Origin: an uncultured Ruminococcus sp.
GTDB lineage: Bacteria > Bacillota > Clostridia > Oscillospirales > Acutalibacteraceae
Length of the DNA stretch: 64,000 nt
Direction: 5' to 3'
NCBI GenBank assembly: GCA_902778175.1
Contig: CACYWT010000004.1
Location: 1 to 64,000 of the forward strand
The notes under the pieces were generated by a model that searched no databases, was not told where the DNA came from, and saw only the letters and a list, made by a program, of their open reading frames with translations. Position 1 is the stretch's first letter. Each line of letters begins with the position of its first letter. Positions 24,337-32,865 of this stretch are shown piece after piece. The translations under genes and the position numbers were made by a program.

Positions 24337-26400
24337 TCAGAACAGTGACAGCTTTACAATAGTTTTCGGTGAAACTGCGCCGAGTATACCGTCCATATCC
24401 TTGATCGCAAATGACACATAATTGTCGGGATTGTCATAATCCTTTGAAACGCCGTCGTCCTCATACATCATGTATTCGATATTGTCATCAGTGAAGGCGA
24501 TTATCTCAAACATCGAGGTGTCAAGCTTATCGGTACACTGTGCTGTACGGCACAATGGGAGCAGCTTATTGCGGCGTACAAATACCGGTACTTCATTTAC
24601 TGCTGCCTGAACAAAATGCATACCCTTCTTCATTATCTGATATCTGCGGACCGACGATGATTTGAATACAACGAGCAGCATATCTTCGGGAAGATATACA
24701 TATCTGCCGATCGCATTCTGTTCATAGACCGGAGCTATCATTATGCTTTCTCCGACAAGAAGCTGATCTTCAACTATCCTTGCAAAGCTGTCGGACGGAT
24801 ATTCAAACGACAGCGGCTTGAACATCATATCATTGTTAAGACAGGCTTTCATATATTCGCTGTAAAGATAAGGTATAAGGCTGTAACGAATGGAAATAAT
24901 GCTCCTGAAATCCTCGGGATCCCCGAAATTGTAACACTCCTGCTTTCTCGTTCCGAGCGCGCTGTGGTTGCGCATAAGCGGAGTGAAGATCCCGAATCCG
25001 AGCCAGCGCATGAGCAGATCGCTTGTGCAGTTGCAGCCGAATCCTCCAAGATCGGCTCCGCTGTAAAGATATCCGCACATATTCAGCGACGGCATCATCT
25101 TGATATTCATAAGAAGATGCGACCACCATGACTGATTATCTCCCGTCCATATGCCGCCGTAACGGTGACTTCCGATATAGGACGCCCTTGAGAAAAGCAG
25201 CATACGCTTGTCAGGCGCGATCTGATCAAATGCCTCGCCTGCCGCCCTCGTCATATTTGCGCCGTAAAGGTTATGTACCTGATCGTGGCGGACTATTCTT
25301 CCGTCCATATTATGATAGAAGCTCTCGTAATCCTTCATATTATTGGAAAGACCGAGGATCTTATCCTTGAATTCAAAGAACTTGCCGGGATCGTTGGTAT
25401 TGAAATCAAAGGAATCTACATAATCCTTGAATTCCTTAACGCCGTCCTCGGTAAAGAACATTGCCGGCTCGTTCATATCATTCCAGAAGCCCTCGATACC
25501 CATATCGGTGAGGAGCTTGTATTTTGAACCGAACCACATTCTTGCTCCGCTGTTCATAAAATCGGGGAAATGTGTTCTTCCCGGCCAGACAGCGGCAACA
25601 AAATCCGTCCCGTCGCCCTTTTTGCAGAAAAGCTGATACTGTCTGCCTTCTTCGTAAATATCATAACCCGGCTCTATCTTTACTCCGGCGTCGATTATCG
25701 GAACAAGTCTTATGCCCTGATCGCGCATTTCCCTGACAAAGCCCGGGAAATCCGGAAAGCGTTCCTCACTCACCGTGAAATCCTTGTAGCCGTCCATATA
25801 ATCAATATCAAGATATACGGCGTCAAGCGAGATACCGTTGTCGCGATGATTCTTTACGACCTTGCGGACTTCATCTTCATTCATATAGCTCCAGCGGCTC
25901 TGCTGATAACCGAAAGCCCATCTCGGAGCAATATAGCTGCGTCCGATCATCTCTCTGAACTGCTTTACGATATCATAGGCGCTCTTTCCCTCGATGACGT
26001 AAATAACGAAGTCCGGACAAGTCAGCTCGATATTAAGCATATTATAAGCCGTATAGCCGATATCGAATTTAACATCTGATGCGCAGTCAACAAAGAAACC
26101 AACGCTGATCATTCCGGTAACGACAATGAAATTATGAGCGCCGTAAAGCGCCTGTTTATCCTCTGTCTGATCGGGAACATCTGTACAGAAGCCGTGATAT
26201 ATACCGCCTCTTTTATTCAGACCGCGCGCAGCCTCACCAAGACCGTATACTATATCGTCATTTTCCATTGAATAATTGAAAATGATCTTTCCGCCCATTT
26301 CCAGCTCAGTAAGATACTGGATACCGCCTTCGCTCGGCTCGATATCTGCAACTACCGCGTTAGTTGGTATCGGATTGCCGTATACATATTTTTTTATCAT
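24337..26400 (-). CDS. GH31 family alpha-glucosidase
   Basis: 687 residues without a signal peptide, so probably cytoplasmic. An N-terminal beta-sandwich (YGLGEAARGLNKRGGIY) precedes the GH31 barrel with DIDYMDGYKDFT, the catalytic nucleophile D308 in WNDMNEP, and the acid/base D421 in WTGDNQSWW. The later ADLGGFGC and RNHSALGTRKQE motifs also fit. It likely releases glucose from the non-reducing ends of malto-oligosaccharides; exact linkage preference cannot be read. Together with the GH13 enzyme at 10222 and the surface starch-binding protein it fits a starch-degrading lifestyle. Confidence 0.93.
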   Translation of the reverse strand: MIKKYVYGNPIPTNAVVADIEPSEGGIQYLTELEMGGKIIFNYSMENDDIVYGLGEAARGLNKRGGIYHGFCTDVPDQTEDKQALYGAHNFIVVTGMISVGFFVDCASDVKFDIGYTAYNMLNIELTCPDFVIYVIEGKSAYDIVKQFREMIGRSYIAPRWAFGYQQSRWSYMNEDEVRKVVKNHRDNGISLDAVYLDIDYMDGYKDFTVSEERFPDFPGFVREMRDQGIRLVPIIDAGVKIEPGYDIYEEGRQYQLFCKKGDGTDFVAAVWPGRTHFPDFMNSGARMWFGSKYKLLTDMGIEGFWNDMNEPAMFFTEDGVKEFKDYVDSFDFNTNDPGKFFEFKDKILGLSNNMKDYESFYHNMDGRIVRHDQVHNLYGANMTRAAGEAFDQIAPDKRMLLFSRASYIGSHRYGGIWTGDNQSWWSHLLMNIKMMPSLNMCGYLYSGADLGGFGCNCTSDLLMRWLGFGIFTPLMRNHSALGTRKQECYNFGDPEDFRSIISIRYSLIPYLYSEYMKACLNNDMMFKPLSFEYPSDSFARIVEDQLLVGESIMIAPVYEQNAIGRYVYLPEDMLLVVFKSSSVRRYQIMKKGMHFVQAAVNEVPVFVRRNKLLPLCRTAQCTDKLDTSMFEIIAFTDDNIEYMMYEDDGVSKDYDNPDNYVSFAIKDMDGILGAVSPKTIVKLSLF

Positions 26401-26514
26401 GCCGGACCCTCTTTCTTTTTCAGGATTTGTGATACTTTTATTTTACCACATACGGATCAAAATATCTACCTCTTTTTTAACAATTTTGTAACTTTTTTTC
26501 TGTTTTATCCGCGC

Positions 26515-26829
26515 TTACTGCCTGTAATTCCTGTCCTCCCCGCGGATAAAAGCGATCATTTCCTCTCTTCCCTCGTTTGAAAGGGGGAAAACTCTTTCGT
26601 TCACGATCTCATCACGGCTTTTTTCGTAACAGTATTCCCCGTGCCAGATCTTCACTGTCATTGTTTTCTCCTTAACATCGGGAATTATTATATAATGAAA
26701 AAGATAATTACATTCCGTATAATCATTATCATTTTCAAACCACATTATTTTGGGAAGTTCTTCACAAAGCATAGGATCCTTCTTTCTATAAAAATTACGC
26801 CCGAGCAGAGCCCGAGCGTATATTTTCAT
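26515..26829 (-). CDS. Hypothetical protein downstream of rplT
   Basis: 104 residues, soluble, no family recognised. It begins MKIYARALLGRNFYRKKDP and has an acidic, aromatic middle (MWFENDNDYTECNYLFHYIII) and an arginine-rich end. The start is 8 nt after the rplT stop with no obvious binding site, so translation may rely on coupling. Base composition resembles its surroundings. Confidence 0.6.
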   Translation of the reverse strand: MKIYARALLGRNFYRKKDPMLCEELPKIMWFENDNDYTECNYLFHYIIIPDVKEKTMTVKIWHGEYCYEKSRDEIVNERVFPLSNEGREEMIAFIRGEDRNYRQ

Positions 26830-26837
26830 TTTATTGA

Positions 26838-27191
26838 TCAGAGAGCAGCCTTTGCCTTCTCAACGAGTGCTGTGAAAGCCTCTGCATCTGCTATTGCGAT
26901 CTCGGAGAGCATCTTTCTGTTGAGAGTGATGCCAGCCTTTTTAAGACCGTTCATGAATGTAGAATAGTTGATGCCGTTTGCCTTGCAGCCTGAAGAGATA
27001 CGGGTGATCCAGAGTCTTCTGAAATCGCGCTTTCTCTGCTTTCTGCCGATATAAGCATAGTTGCCGCTTTTCATAACGGCTTCTTTAGCCATCTTGAAGT
27101 GCTTGCTCTTTGCACCCCAGTAACCCTTAGCGAGCTTTAAAACCTTTTTTCTTCTTTTGCGTGTTGCCAACGCACCTTTTACACGAGCCAT
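26838..27191 (-). CDS. rplT: 50S ribosomal protein L20
   Basis: 117-residue L20, which binds 23S rRNA early in large-subunit assembly and in Firmicutes represses its own operon. It begins [20 protein letters not shown] and contains the conserved [21 protein letters not shown] and [19 protein letters not shown] precedes the ATG. It follows rpmI by 50 nt. Feedback on the operon leader at 28972-29111 is expected from the family. Confidence 0.98.
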   Translation of the reverse strand: MARVKGALATRKRRKKVLKLAKGYWGAKSKHFKMAKEAVMKSGNYAYIGRKQRKRDFRRLWITRISSGCKANGINYSTFMNGLKKAGITLNRKMLSEIAIADAEAFTALVEKAKAAL

Positions 27192-27241
27192 CTGATTATA
27201 CCTCCGATTATCTTATGTTGTTTGTCGGTAAATGCCTACGA

Positions 27242-27439
27242 TTATTTGTAGGGGATCAGCTTCTTGATTGCTGCAACATTTGTCTTATCCGCAGCAACGG
27301 TCTTTCTCAGACCTCTCTTACGCTTTGTAGTCTTTTTATTAAGTATATGGGACTTGTTAGCGTGTGCACGAATTACCTTACCGTTCTTAGAGAGCTTGAA
27401 ACGCTTTTTAGCTCCGCTGTGTGTCTTAATCTTTGCCAT
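27242..27439 (-). CDS. rpmI: 50S ribosomal protein L35
   Basis: 65-residue L35 with the usual start [21 protein letters not shown] and the conserved [29 protein letters not shown] lies 8-9 bases before the ATG. In most bacteria rpmI follows infC directly; here a 293-residue membrane protein gene intervenes. Confidence 0.98.
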   Translation of the reverse strand: MAKIKTHSGAKKRFKLSKNGKVIRAHANKSHILNKKTTKRKRGLRKTVAADKTNVAAIKKLIPYK

Positions 27440-27527
27440 AATTAAGAACCCTCCTTTTATTTTTGATATCCGGTTTTATTCCGGTTTATATACAACATCC
27501 CGAAAGGGCTGTGTACTGATTAATTAA

Positions 27528-28409
27528 TTACATCTGTCCGGGATCGGACGGCTTATTGAGATTGACCACCGGCTGATCCGGATCCTGCCGGAACTGCTTG
27601 TCGTTATTAAAATTCTGCTGAGGAGCGCCTCCAAAATTCTGCTGAGGAGCGCCTCCGAAGTTCTGCTGAGGAGCGCCGAAGTTCTGCTGAGGAGCGCCGA
27701 AGTTCTGCTGAGGAGCGCCGAAGTTCTGCTGAGGAGCACCGAAATTCTGCTGAGGAGCGCCGAAGCCCTGATTATACGGCTGCGGCGGCATAGGATTGCC
27801 ATACATCGGCCGGATCGGCATCGGACCTCTCGGGTGCTTATCGGGAATACTGACTGCCGTTGTAACTATCAGTACGATTGAAAGCAGCCACATTCCTATG
27901 CTGCCTATTCCGACTTCAACGCCTTTGGTATCGGCTGCTGCGACAAATGTGATAAACGTATAGAAAGCAATTATAAGGTTTGCAATTATCGTTGAAACGA
28001 GTGATCCGACTCTTGCGCCCTTGGAATTTGCGCCGAGAGCTTCCATAAGAATAACAAGAAAAGCGTCAAGCGCAACGGTACCAAAAAGAAAGCCGAATAC
28101 ATTTGCTATTGTCGAGAAATCGCCGCCGAGAGCCTTGGCGACCTCACCCAATCCAAAAACTATCTGGAACAGCGAAACAGATTCCGTATAGGATACGCCG
28201 TAAAGCGAAGCTTTACCGATAAGGTACGGCAGAAACATACAAACGCCCATCAAAACTGCCACTATGATCGAGGCAATAGCTGCGCCGCCGATCTTGTTAG
28301 AAGTATTCTGTACAGGAGCCGGAGGGAAATATCCTCCCTGCATAGGAGGCTGCGGAAAACCGTTGCCCTGCTGATTATATCCGGGCTGACCGTTGAAACC
28401 ATTGTTCAT
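27528..28409 (-). CDS. Membrane protein with Gln/Pro-rich heptapeptide repeats, inside the infC operon
   Basis: 293 residues. A Gly/Gln/Pro-rich N-terminus (GFNGQPGYNQQGNGFPQPP) leads to about four transmembrane helices (residues 40-190). The C-terminal tail then carries seven consecutive copies of FGAPQQN (two as FGGAPQQN) and ends in an acidic PDQPVVNLNKPSDPGQM. Tails of this kind are often disordered or self-associating. No known family is recognised. It lies 26 nt after infC and 88 nt before rpmI, in the same direction, so it should be co-transcribed with translation genes; whether it has a translation-related role is unknown. Confidence 0.75.
   Translation of the reverse strand: MNNGFNGQPGYNQQGNGFPQPPMQGGYFPPAPVQNTSNKIGGAAIASIIVAVLMGVCMFLPYLIGKASLYGVSYTESVSLFQIVFGLGEVAKALGGDFSTIANVFGFLFGTVALDAFLVILMEALGANSKGARVGSLVSTIIANLIIAFYTFITFVAAADTKGVEVGIGSIGMWLLSIVLIVTTAVSIPDKHPRGPMPIRPMYGNPMPPQPYNQGFGAPQQNFGAPQQNFGAPQQNFGAPQQNFGAPQQNFGGAPQQNFGGAPQQNFNNDKQFRQDPDQPVVNLNKPSDPGQM
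27608..27768. repeat. 21-24-bp tandem repeat coding FGAPQQN units
   Basis: GAGGAGCGCCGAAGTTCTGCT-type units repeat seven times with few substitutions, two carrying an extra codon. Near-identity at the DNA level suggests recent expansion and likely copy-number variation. Confidence 0.88.
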
Positions 28410-28435
28410 TTTTAACGCCCCTTTTTTTAACTCTT

Positions 28436-28954
28436 TTATTTTGTCGGTCTCGGAGCAAGGAACATCAGCATATTCCTTCCTTCAAGCTTAGCCGGCTTTT
28501 CGACTACAGCAAATTCACTGCAAGCCTCCGCGAATTTCTTCATGATTTCTGTTCCAAGCTCAGGGTGACCCATTTCACGTCCGCGGAAACGGATAGAAAC
28601 CTTTACCTTATCGCCGCCCTTGATGAATTTCTGGGCATGGTTAAGCTTGGTATTGAAATCGTGAGTGTCAATATTGAGAGAAAGACGGATCTCCTTGATA
28701 TCTACGATCTTCTGGTTTTTCCTTGCCTCTTTTTCTCTTTTAGCCTGTTCAAAGCGGTATTTGCCGTAATCCATGATCTTGCATACCGGCGGCTGAGCCT
28801 GAGGAGCGATCTTTACAAGATCGAGGTTTGCTGCCTCTGCCATTGCCAGCGCCTTTGAGGACGGCATTATACCGAGCTGAGCTCCGTCCGCACCTATCAC
28901 GCGGACTTCCTTGTCGCGGATCTCGTCATTGATCTGATTATCTTGCCTGCTAAT
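28436..28954 (-). CDS. infC: Translation initiation factor IF-3, ATT start codon
   Basis: 172 residues. IF-3 binds the 30S subunit and checks start-codon/initiator pairing. The N-domain begins QINDEIRDKEVRVIGADGAQLG, followed by the linker (YGKYRFEQAKREKEARKNQK) and the C-domain (KEIRLSLNIDTHDFNTKLNHAQKF...MKKFAE). No ATG lies at the right place: GGAGG is followed after 9 bases by ATT (28952-28954), giving Met-Ser-Arg-Gln-Asp. An ATT/ATC/ATA start is the known autoregulatory feature of infC, because IF-3 discriminates against such codons. An upstream in-frame ATG at 28987 falls in the terminator region and is rejected. Confidence 0.95.
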   Translation of the reverse strand: MSRQDNQINDEIRDKEVRVIGADGAQLGIMPSSKALAMAEAANLDLVKIAPQAQPPVCKIMDYGKYRFEQAKREKEARKNQKIVDIKEIRLSLNIDTHDFNTKLNHAQKFIKGGDKVKVSIRFRGREMGHPELGTEIMKKFAEACSEFAVVEKPAKLEGRNMLMFLAPRPTK

Positions 28955-28971
28955 GTTAAAGCACCTCCAAA

Positions 28972-29111
28972 ATAATATAAAAAGCACGGGCGATCGTCGG
29001 TCGTCCGTGCAATAAGCGCATAATTATCCCCGAAAGGGAAACATCTTACTCCTATTGACCCGTAACGGACGTTACCATACAGGTGAAAGCCTTGCTTTTC
29101 TTTGTTTTTAC
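28972..29111 (-). promoter_or_regulatory. infC-rpmI-rplT leader with transcription attenuator
   Basis: The transcript from the promoter at 29118-29146 has a ~155-nt leader. It ends in an intrinsic terminator: GCACGG...CCGTGC (28984-29010) followed by TTTTT, placed before the infC binding site. Upstream are pairable segments including CCCUUUCGGGG. Position and logic match the ribosomal protein L20 leader of Firmicutes, in which L20 promotes termination; I have not matched the full consensus. The remaining gap up to 29310 (29147-29310) shows no gene. Confidence 0.75.
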
Positions 29112-29117
29112 CTTAAT

Positions 29118-29146
29118 ACTATATCATCTTTTCATGCTCTTGTCAA
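29118..29146 (-). promoter_or_regulatory. infC operon promoter
   Basis: Minus-strand TTGACA (29141-29146), 17-bp spacer, TATAGT (29118-29123). Confidence 0.85.
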
Positions 29147-29310
29147 GCACTTTTAAAAAAATGTGGAAAGTGGAATTGATGTGAAATTTTCCGTGCACGG
29201 CGCGAAAAATTTAAATATAATATGATAAACTCAACTTTTTACGATAATCGTTAGTACTGTGAAAATATCAAGATATTATATTAGCTGAACTAAGAACATA
29301 TTGAGTAAAT

Positions 29311-30312
29311 TTACTTTTTTTTGATAAATGCAGATACAAGCGCAGAATATATTACCGCATAAACGATCAATCCTATTATTCCGATAAGAAATGCAGCCGT
29401 AATATTCAGCATAAAGCTGAATGTGACAGCTACCACATAAAGACCTATATAGATCATGCTGAACAATCTGATCCCGGCATTTCTCTTTTTATTTTTCGGA
29501 GAGAAACTGTCTTCCTCAAGAATACAGTATATATTCCTGAGCCTGATTATCCCGAAGGGCAGCAGGAAAGCACCTGCCGAAAATAAAATATCGGCAATTG
29601 TCCAGAGCACAAAATACTGTACATCAATATTCGCATAATTTTCTTTATTATTATAGATCACAGCTGTTACCAGTGCACATACAGAAAGGAATATGCCGAA
29701 AACAATACATATTATACCGGCAGTTTTCATAATACGGTATTTTTTGCCGTGTTTCTTCAGATTATCCTCGGCTATGCCTGCGCCTCCGTATTCAAGAGCA
29801 AGGGGCTGAACTTTTATAGGGGAGTATTTTTTATCCAGAGCATAAACCGAAATAAGCGCAACCAATCCGGCAGCAAGCAGCACTCCGACTGTCACGACCG
29901 ACAAAATACCGTCATCAAAACGCAGGATAAGAACTGCCACAGCCGGACAGATCATTATGCAGGCGAATGCTGCGCACATTATAAGCGAGGAAAGGTTCGT
30001 TCTTTTAAAATAATCGGTAACATCTCCGATAGACATTTCTATTGTATCCTCATCATCAATCTTTTCTCCGGCAGTTTCCGTTTCCTGCGGTTTATTGTTA
30101 TTATCGGGCTGTTCAATCTCATCTTTAATAAGGTAATCTGTACTTACTCCGAAGAACTTACTTATTTTGATTATTTTTGTCAGATCGGGAATACTTTGTG
30201 CACTCTCCCATTTTGAAACAGACTGTCTTGACACCCCTATCTCATTTGCAAGATCCTCCTGTGACATTCCATTCTTTTTTCTCAGCATGATAAGCTTATC
30301 GGCAAATATCAT
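29311..30312 (-). CDS. XRE-family regulator with C-terminal multi-pass membrane domain
   Basis: 333 residues. An N-terminal HTH (about 1-62: KLIMLRKKNGMSQEDLANEIGVSRQSVSKWES...FFGVSTDYLIKDE) is followed by an acidic linker and about six transmembrane helices in three pairs. Such membrane-tethered XRE proteins are widespread in Clostridia and presumably link a membrane signal to promoter binding, but ligands are unknown. The start MIFADKLIML has AAAGGAG 6-7 bases upstream; a longer open frame to 30414 lacks one. Transcribed alone. Confidence 0.85.
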   Translation of the reverse strand: MIFADKLIMLRKKNGMSQEDLANEIGVSRQSVSKWESAQSIPDLTKIIKISKFFGVSTDYLIKDEIEQPDNNNKPQETETAGEKIDDEDTIEMSIGDVTDYFKRTNLSSLIMCAAFACIMICPAVAVLILRFDDGILSVVTVGVLLAAGLVALISVYALDKKYSPIKVQPLALEYGGAGIAEDNLKKHGKKYRIMKTAGIICIVFGIFLSVCALVTAVIYNNKENYANIDVQYFVLWTIADILFSAGAFLLPFGIIRLRNIYCILEEDSFSPKNKKRNAGIRLFSMIYIGLYVVAVTFSFMLNITAAFLIGIIGLIVYAVIYSALVSAFIKKK

Positions 30313-30641
30313 AATGATTCTCCTTTCATTCCGGCGTATCGCCATGTTTTTGATAACAGAATCATACCATCCGCCCCCGAAAAAGTCTATCAATCGGACT
30401 TGGAAATCTGTCAACCGGCAGTTGCAACCGCTTTACAATGCGCCGGCGCAGTGCCTGCGCTCCCAATTCGCGCCGGCGTGCCGCCGGTGTCCATTCGCGT
30501 TGGTTGCTTCGCTCTGAGTACAAACCGAACATTTATCAGTCGCGGTTGTTACATACTGACAATCGCTAGTTAAGAATCCGATATTTACACGGAGCGAAGC
30601 GGAGTGTGACAACAATTGCACATTGCACATTGCTAATTCAA
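30313..30641. other. Intergenic region with inverted repeats, no gene seen
   Basis: The 329-nt gap upstream of the XRE-membrane gene and downstream of scfB. It contains GC-rich inverted repeats (GCGCCGGCG-type, around 30443-30485) and short direct repeats (TTGCACATTGCACATTGC, around 30617-30633). A possible -10 TATGAT for the XRE gene lies near 30368. Short open frames here have no binding sites and look spurious. Confidence 0.6.
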
Positions 30642-32057
30642 TTAATGGCATTGTGCGAAACAGTCTTCGCCGTCGCAGGGAACTTCGTCACTGTCCTCCG
30701 CAAGTGCGGCTTTTATCATTATCGCACATTCAAGGCGTTTCTTTTCCAGCTCGCACGAAGTCTTATGCGACTTCCTTATATCTCCCTCATACTGGAAATT
30801 GTTGGCATTGCAGCCGCCTGAGCAGTAGAATTTAGCCCAGCAGTCCTTGCAGTTTTCCTTGCTGTAGACATTTGCTCTTGCAAAATCCTCTTTCATTGCG
30901 GTATTGAATGTCCCGTCATGCAGATTTCCCATTCTGAACTGCTCCATACCTACAAACTGGTGGCAGGGATAGATATCACCCTGAGGGGTAACGGCAACAT
31001 ATTCGTTTCCGCAGCCGCAGCCGCGCAGACGCTTGATAGCGCAGGGTCCCTGATCGAGGTCGATCATGAAATGGAAGAAATTGAAATATTCTCCCTTTCT
31101 GCGGGAATTGATTATAGTATCCGCAAGCCGTTCATATTCCTCAAAAACCCTCGGAAGATCCTCGTATTTAATGGAATAATCAAGCTTGGGGTCGGATACG
31201 ACAGGCTCGATGGAAAGCTGGTCAAAGCCAAGCTCCTTGAAATGGAGAACGTCATTGGTGAAATCGAGGTTATACTTTGTAAATGTACCTCTGATATAAT
31301 AATCCTTGTCGCCTCTTCCGGCTACAAGCTTCTGATATTTCGGAACGATGATATCATAGCAGCCCTTGCCGTTGGGAGTAACTCTCATACGGTCGTTTAC
31401 TTCTTTTCTTCCGTCAAGGGACAAAACGGCGTTGTTCATCTCGCGGTTGATATATTCCGTCTTTTCGTCGTCAAGCAAAAGTCCGTTGGTTGTGATAGTG
31501 AAACGGAAATTCTTGTTATATTTCTTCTCGATGCTTCTTGCATATTCAACCGTCTGCTTTACAACGTCAAAATTCATAAGCGGCTCTCCGCCGAAGAAAT
31601 CCACCTCCAGATTGCGTCTTGTTCCGGAGTTGGCAATAATGAAGTCTATCGCCTTCTTTGCAGTTTCAAGAGGCATAAGGCAGCGTCCCTGACCGAAATC
31701 GCCCTTTGCTGCAAAGCAGTATTCGCATCTGAGGTTGCAGTCGTGGGAAATATTTATGCACATGGATTTTATCGGAGCCTTTGTCATCATTCCGGCAAAC
31801 TGCTCGTAATCGTCCGGCGCAAAAAGCAGACCGTCCTTGTATATCTCATACAAAGCCTGATAGGTATCGGCGATCTCTTCTCTGTCGTATTTTTCACCGA
31901 GAACAGCATAGACCTTTTCATCGGGCAGTTCTTCCATTTTTTCTGTTTCCTCAATGATGCCGAGGATATCATAAGCGCAGTCGTCAAGCAGATGTACCGC
32001 GCCGCTGTGAACATCAAGACATATATTGTATCCGCCGAGTTTATACTTATGGATCAT
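30642..32057 (-). CDS. scfB: SCIFF peptide thioether maturase (radical SAM)
   Basis: 471-residue radical SAM/SPASM enzyme that introduces a thioether link into the SCIFF peptide encoded just upstream. The SAM cluster motif is C107-x3-C111-x2-C114 (CNLRCEYC). An N-terminal peptide-recognition (RRE-like) segment precedes it (MIHKYKLGGYNICLDVHSGAVHLLDD). The C-terminal SPASM region holds the cluster-binding cysteines (GCGCGNEYVAV...IYPCHQFVG...CKDCWAKFYCSGGCN). The end is cysteine-rich. It follows the SCIFF gene after a hairpin at 32104-32132. Confidence 0.95.
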   Translation of the reverse strand: MIHKYKLGGYNICLDVHSGAVHLLDDCAYDILGIIEETEKMEELPDEKVYAVLGEKYDREEIADTYQALYEIYKDGLLFAPDDYEQFAGMMTKAPIKSMCINISHDCNLRCEYCFAAKGDFGQGRCLMPLETAKKAIDFIIANSGTRRNLEVDFFGGEPLMNFDVVKQTVEYARSIEKKYNKNFRFTITTNGLLLDDEKTEYINREMNNAVLSLDGRKEVNDRMRVTPNGKGCYDIIVPKYQKLVAGRGDKDYYIRGTFTKYNLDFTNDVLHFKELGFDQLSIEPVVSDPKLDYSIKYEDLPRVFEEYERLADTIINSRRKGEYFNFFHFMIDLDQGPCAIKRLRGCGCGNEYVAVTPQGDIYPCHQFVGMEQFRMGNLHDGTFNTAMKEDFARANVYSKENCKDCWAKFYCSGGCNANNFQYEGDIRKSHKTSCELEKKRLECAIMIKAALAEDSDEVPCDGEDCFAQCH

Positions 32058-32103
32058 TCTTTTCTTTCCCCTTTAAACAAGCTTTACTAATATCATGTAA
32101 TCA

Positions 32104-32132
32104 TAAATAAAGGGCGGACAATAATCCGCCCC
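32104..32132 (-). terminator. Attenuating terminator between scfA and scfB
   Basis: On the minus strand GGGCGGA pairs with TCCGCCC around TTATTG, followed by TTTATTTATG. Placed between peptide and maturase genes, it would lower maturase transcription relative to peptide. Confidence 0.7.
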
Positions 32133-32152
32133 TTATCGTTCTTTCAGAGAAA

Positions 32153-32296
32153 TCACTTCTCACACTTCTGGTTAGCTACTGTACAGGAAGTCTTACAAGC
32201 AGACTGGCAGGATGCCTGGCACTCGCCGCAGCCGCCCTTTACGGCAGATTCCTTGAGGTTAGCCTTATTAAGAGTTTTAATATGCTTTTTTGTCAT
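32153..32296 (-). CDS. scfA: SCIFF peptide (six cysteines in forty-five residues)
   Basis: 47-residue ribosomally made, post-translationally modified peptide beginning MTKKHIKTLNKANLKESAV, with all six cysteines in the C-terminal half at 23, 26, 30, 34, 38 and 45. This is the SCIFF family, near-universal in Clostridia, whose mature role is unknown. In the studied Clostridium thermocellum homologue the maturase links a cysteine to a threonine five residues later; C34 and T39 have that spacing here. GGGTG lies 7 bases before the ATG. Too short for routine gene callers but clear from sequence and from the adjacent scfB. Confidence 0.95.
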   Translation of the reverse strand: MTKKHIKTLNKANLKESAVKGGCGECQASCQSACKTSCTVANQKCEK

Positions 32297-32333
32297 CAGT
32301 ATCACCCTTTCCGGTAAATTTATCATCAGTTAT

Positions 32334-32362
32334 ATTTTAACACAGTTTGTCCGCAAATTCAA
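32334..32362 (-). promoter_or_regulatory. Promoter of the SCIFF operon
   Basis: Minus-strand TTGAAT (32357-32362), 17-bp spacer, TAAAAT (32334-32339), about 40 bases before the scfA start. Confidence 0.65.
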
Positions 32363-32394
32363 GGGGGTTCCCTGAAGCAAAACAAAAAGCAGCA

Positions 32395-32793
32395 TCATCT
32401 TTTTCTTTTTCTTTTTCGTTTTCTTTTTCCGCCGACGCCGATCACTCCGCCGGCTGCGCCTGCCGTAAGCATCACTGCCGCCCTGAGCAGACTTACCGCC
32501 CCGGGGGTATTACCCATTATCAGGTTCACGGCGATTATCAGAAGAAACATCATCGCTCCGCATACCGCGCCGGTCATCATTCCTGCGCTGCGGCTGAGCC
32601 TTGCCGAGATGAACCCTCCCGCAAACGCGCCTGCGCAGGCACAGACAAGTCCTGCCGCGATAACTGTGTTCTCTCCTGCGGACATTGTTTTCAGCATCAG
32701 CAGAGAACCCAGTGCGGTAAGCATCATAAGCGCCGCAGTACCGCCCAGCGCGCCTGCCGCCGCGGAAAAAAGCTTTCGTTTTACTTCATTCAT
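32395..32793 (-). CDS. TIGR04086 family membrane protein
   Basis: 132 residues, four Ala/Gly-rich transmembrane helices (LFSAAAGALGGTAALMMLTA, VIAAGLVCACAGAFAGGFIS, GAVCGAMMFLLIIAVNLIMG, LLRAAVMLTAGAAGGVIGV). It ends in a purely basic GGKRKRKRKRKR tail encoded by a simple repeat. Proteins of this family regularly sit between yajC and the SCIFF genes in Clostridia; function unknown. The start MNEVKRK is preferred because GGGGTTGAG is suitably placed before it. Confidence 0.8.
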   Translation of the reverse strand: MNEVKRKLFSAAAGALGGTAALMMLTALGSLLMLKTMSAGENTVIAAGLVCACAGAFAGGFISARLSRSAGMMTGAVCGAMMFLLIIAVNLIMGNTPGAVSLLRAAVMLTAGAAGGVIGVGGKRKRKRKRKR

Positions 32794-32865
32794 CAGCTCA
32801 ACCCCAACCATATATTTTATACAGTATATTCGGGGTCTGCCGTTTTAATGACAGGGGACAGAGGA

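Noticed and set aside
28955-28987. Upstream ATG start for infC at 28987
   Set aside because: It lies in the attenuator terminator region and has no binding site; the ATT codon at 28952-28954 has a perfect one and matches known infC biology.
30433-30651. 72-residue open frame upstream of the XRE-membrane regulator
   Set aside because: It spans GC-rich inverted repeats, lacks a binding site and its translation shows no domain.
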